Below, piece after piece: positions 45,901-54,210 of a stretch of DNA of 64,000 bases. The notes beneath the pieces are model-generated. The model saw only the letters and a list, made by a program, of their open reading frames with translations. It had not been told where the DNA came from and made no database searches. The first letter of the stretch is position 1. Each line of letters opens with the position of its first letter. The DNA comes from JBBDIJ01 sp040880485 (GTDB taxonomy: Bacteria; Bacteroidota; Rhodothermia; Balneolales; Balneolaceae): NCBI GenBank assembly GCA_040880485.1, contig JBBDIJ010000008.1, positions 62,001 to 126,000 on the forward strand, given 5' to 3'. The position numbers and the translations under genes are program-made.

Positions 45901-48090
45901 CTACAATGAACGCCCGCTGTGAAACGGTTCATCCCGCTTCGCCTTCTCTTCGAGCAGGGGAGCCGGATTGAACCGGGCCCCTCCCTTGTCCTGCCACCGG
46001 GCCATCCGGTCACTGAATTCACAGCTGCCGATTCTGTCGATCCAGCGGAACGGGCCGCCCGTAAACGGCGGGAATCCGAGACCGAGTATGGCCCCGAGAT
46101 CGCCATCGGTGGGACTCTGCAAGATCCCCTCCTGCAGGGTGTAGACCGCTTCGTTGACCATCACCATCGAGAGGCGCTGCTGAATCTCCTCCCGGTCGAT
46201 CGCTTTGCGATCTTCGCCACCGAAAAAACGGTAGATATCGGTGTTGACCTCCTTATTACTCTTTTTGCCCTTATCTCCGTTGTAGAGATAGAACCCCTGA
46301 CCGTTCTTTCGGCCCAGATAGTCATTTTCCACAAGTTCATCCGCTTTGGCACTCGTTTCGGCTCCCCGTTCCCTGAAGAGCTCACCTACGACACCGGCTA
46401 CGTGCGCTCCCACATCGATGCCCACTTCGTCCAGCAGCGCCACCGGCCCCACCGGAAATCCGAACGCCTTCATCGCCCCGTCCAGATCCTCCACAGCGGC
46501 CCCCTCTTCCAGCAGGAGCAGCATCTCGTTCATATAGGGAGCCAATATGCGAGTGGTATAGAAACCGGGGCCATCCTGTACAACAATAACGTTTTTCCCC
46601 TGTCTGATCCCGGTTTCGTAGGCAGTGGCCAGCGCTTTAGTGGAGGTTTTCTCCGTCCGTACAATCTCCAGAAGCGGCATCTTCTGCACCGGCGAAAAGT
46701 AGTGCATTCCGAGCACGTTTTCGGGCCGTTTGGCCTCCTTCGAAATGTCGGTAATCGGCAGAGAGGAGGTGTTGGAGGCAAATATGGTCTCGCTCCCTGT
46801 GTGTGCCTCCACGTCGGCCAGGATCTTCTGTTTCAGCTCCAGATCTTCGAAAACCGCTTCAATGACCAGTTCCGTCCGTTGCAGTGGGTCCCAGGAGTCT
46901 GTGATGTGAATGCGGCTGTATAGAGACTCTTTTTCGACTTTTGTCAGAAGGCCTTTCTCTGCGTCCCCCGCCAGCCGTTTTTCGATCCGTGACCTCCCCT
47001 TCTCCGCATCATCGAGTGTACGATCCTTCAGCCAGACGTGCATACCGCCCTGTATGCTCACGTCTGCAATGCCCGAACCCATCAGTCCGGCTCCCAGTAC
47101 AGCCACCGTTGACACACTTGTGGCGTGCTCTTTGAAAGGGTTCTTTTTCGAGCGGTTCATATCGAAGAAAAGCTGAACCAAAGCCTTTGACTCCGGTGTG
47201 GAAGCCAGCTCGCCAAAGAGAACCGATTCATTCTCCAGCCCCTTCTCCTTCCCGTGTTTGTACCCATACTCGACACTGTCGATGATACGCGGGGGCGCCG
47301 GATAGTTTCCATGAGCCTGACGGGCTGTCCGTTTGCGCGCCTGAGAGAAGAGGATGGCCCGACCCGGCGCGTTGGACTCCAGCAGCTTCTCGAACAGGCT
47401 GCGGCGGTCTTTCCGCTCCGGTTTGCTGTTGGCAAGCCTTCGAACCGCTTCTACACCCGCTCTTTCGATCATCGTGCGATCGACCATCTCATCTGCAAAA
47501 CCCGTCTTGCGGGCCTGCCGGCTATACATGTTCTTTCCGGTGAGCATATAACCGAGTGCCCTCTGAATTCCGATCAGCCGGGGCAGGCGCTGCGTTCCCC
47601 CCGTACCGGGAAGGAGCCCCAGCTTCACTTCGGGCAGGGCGATTTTTGTGTCAGGGTGGTCCGATACCACCCGGTATCGGCAGGCGAGAGCCAGCTCTGT
47701 GCCGCCCCCCATGCAGGAGCCGTGAATGGCTGCGACGATCGGCTTCGGAGACTCCTCCACCTTTTTAAGCAGCTTCTGGCCGGTTCGGCTCAACTCTTCC
47801 AGCTCCTCCCGGTTCGATGCGGCCTGGATCATTCCCAGGTCGGCACCCGCAATAAAGCTGCTCTCCTTGCCGCTTATGAGCACCGCTCCCCGCACGGTGT
47901 TGTCCGATTGCACCTCCTGCAGCAGGGAGGCGAACTGATCCATCACCTCCCGGTTCAACTTGTTTACCTTGTCGTCCGGGTCGTCCAGGATGATCACGGC
48001 CACATTTCCCTCCCGCTCTAATCTAAACAGAGAGGGTGTCTCTCGGGTTGAACCTGTTTTGGTGGTGTCGGTATCGTCTCTTCGGTTCAT
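45901..48090 (-). CDS. fadJ: Fatty-acid oxidation multifunctional protein (enoyl-CoA hydratase / 3-hydroxyacyl-CoA dehydrogenase)
   Basis: 729 residues. The N-terminal crotonase domain (about 20-210) has the oxyanion segment SSFIAGADLGMI and both catalytic Glu (GGGTELALACRY, PEVKLGLLPGTGG). The NAD domain (about 325-505) has VAVLGAGLMGSGIADVS and the catalytic His in GMHYFSPVQKMPLLEI, and a helical C-terminal domain follows. It performs hydration and NAD-dependent oxidation in beta-oxidation. Downstream of the thiolase with a 17-bp gap, the fadI-fadJ order of E. coli. Confidence 0.93.
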   Translation of the reverse strand: MNRRDDTDTTKTGSTRETPSLFRLEREGNVAVIILDDPDDKVNKLNREVMDQFASLLQEVQSDNTVRGAVLISGKESSFIAGADLGMIQAASNREELEELSRTGQKLLKKVEESPKPIVAAIHGSCMGGGTELALACRYRVVSDHPDTKIALPEVKLGLLPGTGGTQRLPRLIGIQRALGYMLTGKNMYSRQARKTGFADEMVDRTMIERAGVEAVRRLANSKPERKDRRSLFEKLLESNAPGRAILFSQARKRTARQAHGNYPAPPRIIDSVEYGYKHGKEKGLENESVLFGELASTPESKALVQLFFDMNRSKKNPFKEHATSVSTVAVLGAGLMGSGIADVSIQGGMHVWLKDRTLDDAEKGRSRIEKRLAGDAEKGLLTKVEKESLYSRIHITDSWDPLQRTELVIEAVFEDLELKQKILADVEAHTGSETIFASNTSSLPITDISKEAKRPENVLGMHYFSPVQKMPLLEIVRTEKTSTKALATAYETGIRQGKNVIVVQDGPGFYTTRILAPYMNEMLLLLEEGAAVEDLDGAMKAFGFPVGPVALLDEVGIDVGAHVAGVVGELFRERGAETSAKADELVENDYLGRKNGQGFYLYNGDKGKKSNKEVNTDIYRFFGGEDRKAIDREEIQQRLSMVMVNEAVYTLQEGILQSPTDGDLGAILGLGFPPFTGGPFRWIDRIGSCEFSDRMARWQDKGGARFNPAPLLEEKAKRDEPFHSGRSL

Positions 48091-48107
48091 AACGCTACTC
48101 CTCCTGT

Positions 48108-49403
48108 TCAGATTCGTTCGATGAGCAAGGCGTGACCCTGCCCGCCCGCTGCGCAGGCGGCGACAAGCGCCAGCTTCCCATCCTCCCTCTCCAGCCGGTT
48201 GGCTGCCGTCATGACCAGCCTGGCTCCGGTCGCTCCAAAGGGGTGGCCCAGGGAGAGGGAACCTCCCCAGCGATTCAGTTTATCCATCGGGATCTCACCC
48301 ACGGCACGGCTCCGGTTCAGTTTCTCTTTTGCAAAGCTGCCGCTCTGCAGCGCGTGAAGCACGGTGAGCATCTGCCCCGCAAACGCCTCATGAAATTCAA
48401 AAACGTCGATATCGCCCAGCGATATTCCATTGCGGTCGAACAGTTGAGGGATAGCGATAGCCGGCCCGATAAGCAGCTCTTCATCCGGTTTCCGGGCCAC
48501 GTAGTGGTAGTCTTGCAGCAGTGCTCTGGGCAGCATGTCCAGCTCTCCTGCATGTTCCCGGCTCATTAGAAGCAGGGCGGAGGCTCCATCGGTCAGGGGA
48601 GAGGCGTTGCCGGCAGTCACGGTTCCGTAGCTCTTGTGGAAAGCGGGTTTCAACTTCTCCAGTTTTTCGAGAGTCGTATCGGGCCGCACTGCATTGTCGT
48701 GCCGGATGAACTCTCCATCCGGGCCGGGAACGGGGAAGAGTTCGCTCTCCAGCCATCCCTTCTCTGTTGCTTCGGCAGCGAGCTGATGCGATCGCAATGC
48801 ATATCTGTCCTGCTCTTGCCGCCCGATTCCATACAATGCACACATCTTGTCGCAGCTTCCGCCCATCGTTTCGCCGGTAGAGAACTCTGCGATCTCCGGA
48901 GTGTCGGGCAGCAGGTCGGAGGGGCGCAACCCTTTGAAGAAGCTCAAAAAATCCTTGAAGGAGCGATACTTCGAGGCCTCGATTAATTTTTTGCGGAAAG
49001 CACGCTTGAACCGGATCGGAACATCGGACATCGTTTCCACACCGCCAGCCACCACCACCCGGTTCTGCCCGGTACGTATGCGGTCCATTGCGGTGGTTAC
49101 CGCCATGCTGGACGAGATGCAGGCCATGGTCGTGGTAAATGCGGGAATGTCGTCTGGCAAGCCCGCTGCGAGTGCCGCTTCACGCGCTACATTGCTGGTG
49201 TTCACCTCCTGAATCACATTGCCCAGGATCACCAGTTCGATATGGGAGGGGTGGAGCCCGCTTCGGTTGATGAGCCCTTCAAGTGCCAGCTTCCCGAGCT
49301 CCCAGGCGAGCATGTCTCTGTAACCCGTTCCCGATCGCTGGAAGGGAATCCGGCCGCCATCTACGAGGACGGCGTCGTTTGCTGTTGGTGTGTGTGGCCC
49401 CAT
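48108..49403 (-). CDS. fadI: Acetyl-CoA acyltransferase (3-ketoacyl-CoA thiolase)
   Basis: 431 residues. The nucleophile Cys is in TTMACISSSMAVTTAMD (Cys about 95), the His in EFHEAFAGQML and LGHPFGATGARL, and the second Cys in AACAAGGQGHALL. It splits 3-ketoacyl-CoA to acetyl-CoA in the last step of beta-oxidation. First gene of a two-gene operon with fadJ. The 269 bp from here to tRNA-Val carry the divergent promoters; I could not assign exact boxes for fadI. Confidence 0.93.
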   Translation of the reverse strand: MGPHTPTANDAVLVDGGRIPFQRSGTGYRDMLAWELGKLALEGLINRSGLHPSHIELVILGNVIQEVNTSNVAREAALAAGLPDDIPAFTTTMACISSSMAVTTAMDRIRTGQNRVVVAGGVETMSDVPIRFKRAFRKKLIEASKYRSFKDFLSFFKGLRPSDLLPDTPEIAEFSTGETMGGSCDKMCALYGIGRQEQDRYALRSHQLAAEATEKGWLESELFPVPGPDGEFIRHDNAVRPDTTLEKLEKLKPAFHKSYGTVTAGNASPLTDGASALLLMSREHAGELDMLPRALLQDYHYVARKPDEELLIGPAIAIPQLFDRNGISLGDIDVFEFHEAFAGQMLTVLHALQSGSFAKEKLNRSRAVGEIPMDKLNRWGGSLSLGHPFGATGARLVMTAANRLEREDGKLALVAACAAGGQGHALLIERI

Positions 49404-49672
49404 GTGACAAAGTTATGTGTTGGTTCGGCAGGCACTACCGTTTGGATGCCCGGCTTGTTCCCCGCTCTATACTCTGTGGGAGCAGAGGCTGTTGACCCAG
49501 ATGGCCTTTGGCTCTGCCTGTCACAGAGTAAAGGAAATATTGGTGATTTTCGTTTCGTGTTTCCCTTTGTCTGCATTTGAATTGTTCTTATATTTTGAGT
49601 CTGCCAAAGGGCCGAATATCAGATATTAGATGTCGTTTTGCCCCGCTGCAGATCGTTTTCGCAGATGGAAAC

Positions 49673-49747
49673 GGGCGCTTAGCTCAGTTGGTTCAGAGCA
49701 CCTGCCTTACAAGCAGGGGGTCACAGGTTCGAATCCTGTAGCGCCCA
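49673..49747 (+). tRNA. tRNA-Val (anticodon TAC), island insertion target
   Basis: Acceptor GGGCGCT pairs with AGCGCCC. Anticodon stem CCTGC/GCAGG encloses CTTACAA (anticodon TAC, codon GTA), and the T-arm ACAGG-TTCGAAT-CCTGT is intact. Discriminator A. The last 22 bases recur at 49855-49876, so this gene is the attachment target of the island. A TATATTTTG sequence at 49591-49599 may be part of its promoter. Confidence 0.95.
49726..49747 (+). repeat. attB-like core in the tRNA-Val 3' end (copy 1)
   Basis: 22 bp from GGTTCG to GCGCCCA, the T-arm to discriminator base of tRNA-Val. It is repeated without mismatch at 49855-49876, and the flanks diverge immediately on both sides. Confidence 0.75.
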
Positions 49748-49854
49748 CAGTCAACGGCCTGAACCTTTTTTATACCAATGTGTAAATGGTTCCAGGCTAT
49801 TTGCCTATCTCAAAGCTGGTAACCTTCGATACGCAGCCGAAGCAGTGCTTCGGC

Positions 49855-49876
49855 GGTTCGAATCCTGTAGCGCCCA
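49855..49876 (+). repeat. Direct repeat of the tRNA-Val 3' end (attachment site copy 2)
   Basis: Exact 22-bp copy of the tRNA-Val 3' end. The upstream 107 bp (49748-49854) contain no tRNA body and no gene, only a CCGAAG/CTTCGG hairpin near 49837-49853, so this is an integration footprint rather than a second tRNA. The island's large serine recombinase gene ends 33 bp to the right. The far attachment site was not seen and should lie beyond the window. Confidence 0.7.
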
Positions 49877-49908
49877 TCTCTGGCATTTTTCAGGTTCACT
49901 ATTCTGAT

Positions 49909-51648
49909 TCAAAACTTCTGGTTGAGTCGAGCGGACTTCTCACTGCATGGCCACCCGTTTTTAAAACATGAGTATAGATCATAGTGGTGGCAACTGTTTT
50001 GTCTATTGGTATTATATACCCTGTTTCCTTTGTAGGTTGTGCGCTTTGTATTGGTAACAGTGCCGTTACCGGATGAATCCCCGTTGTTTCCATCATCCGG
50101 GTTATAATCAATATCATCCCCTTTGACCGTTCGTAAGCCGGTAAGCCGCCCATACATAAAGTAATCAATAGGAACCCCTGCACCTTTCCCTTTCTTGGTA
50201 ATATAAATCCCGTATGGAGTACCCCCTTTATCGGAACCATCAAACAACCAATGGAGCAACTGCCGTTTTTCGCCAAAGGTCATTTCCTGTAAATGTTCCT
50301 CTCCTGAATACTTGTGTAACAACTCTCGGCGAATTTGATCGGCTTCCTGTTTGACAGATTCCGGGTCGGGTAGATCATTTAGTATGGAACGGGTTTCTTC
50401 AAGTTCTTCCACAGTCTGTGTTTTAGCTTTTAACAACGACTGCTCTTTCTCCCGAATCGTTTCCTTTTTGAGCGTGCCAGACATAGCCAGGTCAACCAAC
50501 TTGTCCAGCTCCCGATTCAACTTTTTCAAATCCTTTTCCCCGGCCTTAATCTTTTTATTTAAACCCTTTATAAGTTTTTCATCAGGCAGGGATTGGGAAA
50601 TGGCTTTTTCAAAACTTGGTACATCTGCCATGTTTTCAAAGATGGTACGGAAAACCGCATTTTCAATCTGTTCCAGTGGTACGGAATTAAACGCCTTACA
50701 CTTCTCATACTTTCCACCCGGATGATTGTAGTACTTGAACTTGGTGCCGTACTTATTTATCTGTGTCTGGCCGGACAGACTTTTTCCACACGCCTCACAT
50801 CGAATGAACCCGGTAAGGACATACCTACGCACATCACGGCGGTTATCAATCTTGTTATGTTCCAGCCGGTCTTTTACCCGTTGGATTGTTTCATCATCCA
50901 GTATCCGGGGAATCTGGTATTCAATAGGTTCCTCATCCTCAAACTTTACTGTCCACGTATCCCCAGAACGGGTCTTCAATACTTTTATCAAGTTGTGGTA
51001 GCCTAACGGTTGATCATGACGGGTGCGCAGGGTTTCGGAAAGCTCCCGTAAAGATTCCCCTTTCAGGTACTCATCAGCAGCCCATTGAACAAGCCTTGCC
51101 GCTTCTTCATCCAGCACCCATTTACCAGTTTTTTTGTTGAAGGATCGCCCAAACGGTGGTTTGGTAATGTTGCGTCCTTTACGGCCTCGGGCTATCCGGT
51201 TTTCAAACATCTGTTCCTGCATAATCTCCCGTTCGAGTTCGGCTATGATGGCAAGGATACCCAGCATTGCCTTGCCGTACTTTGAACCAAAATCAATTCC
51301 CTCGGAAATACTCCGCAGTTGGATGCCAGATTGGGAAAGCTCTTCGACATTATTCAACAACTCACGGGCGTTTCTACCAAGCCGGGAAAGCCGGTGAACT
51401 ACCAGTACATCAAATTTTCCATTCCCGGCATCATATAGACATTTCAGCAGGTCGGGTCGGTCTTTGACGGTTCCCCCGGAGATTCCCTCATCCGCATAAA
51501 TCTCGGTCAGTTTGTAACCTTGTTGTTTGCAGTAATCCGTAATTGATTTTCGTTGAGTGGACAGGCTTTCACCTTCAACCTGTTTGCTGGAACTCACCCG
51601 GACATATCCGGCAGCCTTTAGTTTCTCATTCTCTTTTGTAGGTGTCAT
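49909..51648 (-). CDS. Large serine recombinase (island integrase candidate)
   Basis: 579 residues. Resolvase catalytic domain at about 10-155 with the nucleophile Ser in AAGYVRVSSSKQVEGESLST, and LVVHRLSRLGRNARELL; a Recombinase domain follows (about 165-265). A zinc ribbon has CEACGKSLSG and a later lone Cys, and a long coiled coil spans about 355-460. The C-terminal 80 residues are polar and low in homology and may include sequence gained at the island edge. It ends at the tRNA-Val-proximal boundary, as integrases usually do. Large serine integrases normally leave only short core repeats, so it may not be the enzyme that made the 22-bp repeat. Confidence 0.9.
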   Translation of the reverse strand: MTPTKENEKLKAAGYVRVSSSKQVEGESLSTQRKSITDYCKQQGYKLTEIYADEGISGGTVKDRPDLLKCLYDAGNGKFDVLVVHRLSRLGRNARELLNNVEELSQSGIQLRSISEGIDFGSKYGKAMLGILAIIAELEREIMQEQMFENRIARGRKGRNITKPPFGRSFNKKTGKWVLDEEAARLVQWAADEYLKGESLRELSETLRTRHDQPLGYHNLIKVLKTRSGDTWTVKFEDEEPIEYQIPRILDDETIQRVKDRLEHNKIDNRRDVRRYVLTGFIRCEACGKSLSGQTQINKYGTKFKYYNHPGGKYEKCKAFNSVPLEQIENAVFRTIFENMADVPSFEKAISQSLPDEKLIKGLNKKIKAGEKDLKKLNRELDKLVDLAMSGTLKKETIREKEQSLLKAKTQTVEELEETRSILNDLPDPESVKQEADQIRRELLHKYSGEEHLQEMTFGEKRQLLHWLFDGSDKGGTPYGIYITKKGKGAGVPIDYFMYGRLTGLRTVKGDDIDYNPDDGNNGDSSGNGTVTNTKRTTYKGNRVYNTNRQNSCHHYDLYSCFKNGWPCSEKSARLNQKF

Positions 51649-51681
51649 AACTGGGTCGGTTTTGGTTGATATTTAAAATCA

Positions 51682-52116
51682 TTATAAAATTTCTTTTAGA
51701 ATCGGGACGAGAAAATTATTGATGACAGTTATAATCAAACCTGTGATAATCGCACCAATCAAACCGTACTTTACCCATTCCCAATTTTTGTTTTTTCTAT
51801 AGGCTTTTTTAATAGCAGCTTGTAAAGACATATCCGGATCGTATTTCAAATAATCACAACCAAACCACCTATTTTTTTGGCAAATGGTTTTCTGCCTATC
51901 ATTTAACGCTTTTCCACCTTCTTTTTCTGTCCAAAAGCCTCTGTCACATTCATACAAAACAACCGAACTTTTGAACTGATTGAATTCATTATCCTTTAAT
52001 TTTCTCCTTAAACTGGTTGTAACCTCTTGATTGGGTAAAACTGTACCGGAATGATGCACAATCGTATTTCTAAGGAAATGGCAGTCGCTACATGTTCTTT
52101 TCATTGAACTCATCAT
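51682..52116 (-). CDS. Cys-rich small protein with C-terminal membrane anchor, unknown
   Basis: 144 residues. CSDCHFLR near the N-terminus and later single Cys in YECDRGF, ICQKNRW and FGCDY suggest a zinc-binding soluble part. A C-terminal hydrophobic stretch (about 113-135, YGLIGAIITGLIITVINNFLV) suggests a tail anchor. The start overlaps the stop of the upstream resolvase gene by 4 nt, so the two are translationally coupled. No family recognised. Confidence 0.6.
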   Translation of the reverse strand: MMSSMKRTCSDCHFLRNTIVHHSGTVLPNQEVTTSLRRKLKDNEFNQFKSSVVLYECDRGFWTEKEGGKALNDRQKTICQKNRWFGCDYLKYDPDMSLQAAIKKAYRKNKNWEWVKYGLIGAIITGLIITVINNFLVPILKEIL

Positions 52117-52766
52117 TGATTGACTTTGGGTTCCGGCTCAATATCATTTAACCCATGTTTGGTGAGCCATTGGTGCAGGCCAGCAGGGGTGATGTCGTAG
52201 CGTTGGGCTATAAAGGTTTTTGTACTGCCATTTTTCAGCAGGTTGATAATATCATCCCGGTACTGATCGAGTTTGGAAGAACCACTACCTTTAGGTCGTC
52301 CAACTTTTACTCCTTTTTTACGGGCGGCCTGCATTCCTTCTTTTGTGCGCATGGAACGGATGTCGGAATCAATTTCAGCCATAAGGCTAAACATGGTACG
52401 CATCACCTTGGACTGCATATCATCCCCATTGAGTTGGAAATTCTCTTTGACGGAATAAACCGCTACCTCTTTTTCGGTGGACAGGTTGAGGACTTCCAGA
52501 ACATCCAGTGTTGACCGTCCAAGCCGGGACAGTTCAGGAACGATTAGTATATCGCCGGGTTGCAGGTCTTCCATAACGGTTGAGAGTTTGCGGTTTTTCC
52601 AACTTGTCAGCCCTGAAACCTTTTCGGCTACAAACTCTACCTTTCCGGGAAATTCTTTCTCATTGGCGAATTTCAGGATATCCGCTTTAAACTTATCGGT
52701 GTCCTGATCGACTGTAGAGACCCTTAGATAAGCAACTACTTTAGGGCTTCGATCTGCTTTTTTCAT
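52113..52766 (-). CDS. Small serine recombinase (resolvase/invertase)
   Basis: 217 residues: catalytic N-terminal domain (about 8-150) with the Ser in VAYLRVSTVDQDTDKF and the LSRLGRSTLDVLEVL segment, the long E helix (IDSDIRSMRTKEGMQAARKK), then a C-terminal HTH (about 172-205, TKTFIAQRYDITPAGLHQWL). Unlike the gene at 49909 it lacks the large Recombinase domain, so it resembles resolvases and invertases. About 135 bp upstream of its start lies one copy of the 92-bp repeat, a candidate recombination or control site. Confidence 0.88.
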   Translation of the reverse strand: MKKADRSPKVVAYLRVSTVDQDTDKFKADILKFANEKEFPGKVEFVAEKVSGLTSWKNRKLSTVMEDLQPGDILIVPELSRLGRSTLDVLEVLNLSTEKEVAVYSVKENFQLNGDDMQSKVMRTMFSLMAEIDSDIRSMRTKEGMQAARKKGVKVGRPKGSGSSKLDQYRDDIINLLKNGSTKTFIAQRYDITPAGLHQWLTKHGLNDIEPEPKVNQ

Positions 52767-52901
52767 GGTGCCAGTGGTTTATTTTAATTGAAATACTCTA
52801 AAAGTTAAATAAATATAGTAAATGATTAATTAAAATTAAAACCCTTTCAATTAAAAAAGAAATTAAAACAAGGGATGCTTTACAGTTTAAACCGCTGCCC
52901 A

Positions 52902-52993
52902 CCAGACCTTTGCGAAAATGGGAGTAAAACTGTTTTAAAACGTTTGAAACGCTTTAGGTGTATCTACATATAGGGAAAGGACTGATAAGCCGT
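52902..52993 (+). repeat. 92-bp direct repeat, copy A
   Basis: Near-identical in sequence and exactly equal in length to 57236-57327. The first 42 bases (CCAGACCTTTGCGAAAATGG onward, through AAAACTGTTTTAAAACGTT) are identical; the rest keeps GCTTTAGGT and GATAAGCCGT. It contains short palindromes AAAACTGTTTT and GTTTTAAAAC. Each copy stands upstream of a minus-strand resolvase gene, as res or attachment sites do. It occupies part of the 332-bp gap from 52767 to 53098; the rest is AT-rich promoter-like sequence. Confidence 0.8.
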
Positions 52994-53034
52994 CAAATTC
53001 CCGCATGCACGTTTTATAGGTGGGAATATCAGTC
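52980..53034. other. Nested hairpin beside repeat copy A
   Basis: GACTGATA (52980-52987) pairs with TATCAGTC (53027-53034) and encloses ATTCCC (52997-53002) with GGGAAT (53022-53027). The equivalent place beside copy B pairs the same positions with changed bases, which points to conserved structure. Confidence 0.55.
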
Positions 53035-53040
53035 AAACTG

Positions 53041-53098
53041 GGGCGGAAGGCTCCCTGCCATTGCTTACTGCGGGATTATTTCAGCCAATCCGGTTCTG
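53041..53098 (-). pseudogene. C-terminal remnant of a paralogue of the HTH protein at 57368-58222
   Basis: Read on the minus strand this encodes EPDWLK-stop-SRSKQWQGAFRPS. It aligns with the C-terminus DPDWLEESRSNQWKGAYRPE of the HTH gene, sits in the same place relative to the 92-bp repeat, and carries an in-frame stop. It shows that the whole HTH gene end - repeat - resolvase unit exists twice, this copy being truncated. Confidence 0.65.
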
Positions 53099-53555
53099 AA
53101 TCCAAATTGTTCAAGTCCAGGCCGTCCGTCAAACATTAGAACAACGTCTGGACAAGACTATTACTGACCGGGATTTGTTGGAGCAGGGAAACAAGAGGCT
53201 TAAAGCCGAACGATCAGAGCTACAAAAACGGGGTCAAGAAATCCGCAAACAGCTCAACAACGTTTCGGAAATCCGTAAGCTGGAACGCACAATGGAAACC
53301 GAGCAGGAACGGATTAGCTTAAGAACCAAGCTCCGGGGGGAGATTCAAAAACTGATTGAAAGCATGGTTGTCTATCCGTTGGCAGAGCAGTACCAAAAGG
53401 AGCCGGAGGAAATTGAACCCGGTCTTTATGTTACCATGCACAGCAAATGGATTGATCGTATTCAGCTGAAATTCAGGGGTGGTGGTAAAACCCGTTATCT
53501 GCTGCTGAAACGATATGTTGATACAAACCCTCCCGGTGGAGTTAAGCCGGAATAG
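53099..53555 (+). pseudogene. C-terminal fragment of a large serine recombinase
   Basis: Open from just after a TGA at about 53096, with no N-terminal catalytic domain. The sequence starts IQIVQVQAVRQTLEQRLDKT, continues as a coiled coil (LEQGNKRLKAERSELQKR), then IESMVVYPLAEQYQKEPEE and MHSKWIDRIQLKF, the layout of the C-terminal end of Bacteroidota large serine recombinases. The first internal start would be TTG 53175, giving 126 residues without any active site. An intrinsic terminator follows at 53576, consistent with the true 3' end of a former gene whose front was lost at the 53098 junction. Confidence 0.7.
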
Positions 53556-53575
53556 CACTTCAAATACTCACTCCC

Positions 53576-53613
53576 AAGCCCGGTTGGTTTCAGTACTGAT
53601 CGGGCTTTTTTTA
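53576..53613 (+). terminator. Intrinsic terminator after the recombinase fragment
   Basis: AAGCCCG (53576-53582) pairs with CGGGCTT (53601-53607) and runs into seven T. Confidence 0.8.
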
Positions 53614-53751
53614 TTTACCACGCACAAAACTGGCTTTTTTCTACCCAAACATAACTTGTCAAATAGCCTCAAATCATTGCCGGACAAGCCGTATAGAAGT
53701 TTCAAAAAAGCTGATTCAAAATTGTATGATATAGAGAGAAGGATGAATCTA

Positions 53752-53767
53752 CAGGGTAAATACCCTG
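53752..53767. promoter_or_regulatory. Perfect hairpin/palindrome upstream of the GNAT-like gene
   Basis: CAGGGTA-AA-TACCCTG, perfect 7-bp arms, 37 bp before the ATG at 53805. It could be an operator or a leader hairpin; no T-run follows. Confidence 0.35.
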
Positions 53768-53804
53768 GATGATTGGACATAACTACAAACTAAAGGAATG
53801 AATT

Positions 53805-54194
53805 ATGTTATTTGAACGACTTATGAAAGCCCGAGAAAACGGGGAGTTAATTTTAATTGAAGGTGGGATATGTATGTACCATCTGCGAAAAGACAGACAG
53901 CTAACGATCACAGAAATCGTATCAACCCGTCCGGGTGCGGGTTCAGAAATGCTTGAAACACTGAAACAGGTAAAAGGTGCGGAGAGTATTTTTGCTAAAT
54001 GTCCAGCAGGTTTAAAAGCTAATGATTGGTATAAAAGGAAAGGGTTTCAATTAGAGGACGTAGAAACTAAATATCCTACACAAAAATCAGATAAACAGGG
54101 TTTTTTTGAATCTGATCAGATATCTAAAGGAAAACAGATAAACCATTGGCGTCTGACTTTAAAAAAACCAATAACACGGAATACTCTCTTATAA
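53805..54194 (+). CDS. GNAT-like acetyltransferase-fold protein
   Basis: 129 residues. The order GGICMYHLRKDRQLTITEIV, a central basic acceptor-like loop TRPGAGSEMLETLK and ANDWYKRKGFQLEDVE resembles the beta4-alpha3 and C-terminal segment of small GNAT proteins found in phages and islands. The substrate is unknown and the similarity is moderate. First of a block of rightward cargo genes; the next follows after 16 bp. Confidence 0.55.
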   Translation: MLFERLMKARENGELILIEGGICMYHLRKDRQLTITEIVSTRPGAGSEMLETLKQVKGAESIFAKCPAGLKANDWYKRKGFQLEDVETKYPTQKSDKQGFFESDQISKGKQINHWRLTLKKPITRNTLL

Positions 54195-54210
54195 AATTAA
54201 GGACAATAAA

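Noticed and set aside
49855..49876. Second tRNA-Val gene
   Set aside because: Only the T-arm loop to discriminator part is present. The preceding bases do not form a D-arm or anticodon arm, and the T-stem no longer pairs.
52980..53034. Hammerhead-like core (CTGATAAG)
   Set aside because: The conserved GAAA and the cleavage triplet are not in place, and the second copy lacks CTGA.
52958..53167. 69-residue frame over the repeat edge
   Set aside because: It runs across the hairpin, the HTH remnant and the junction, so it is composite and not a gene.
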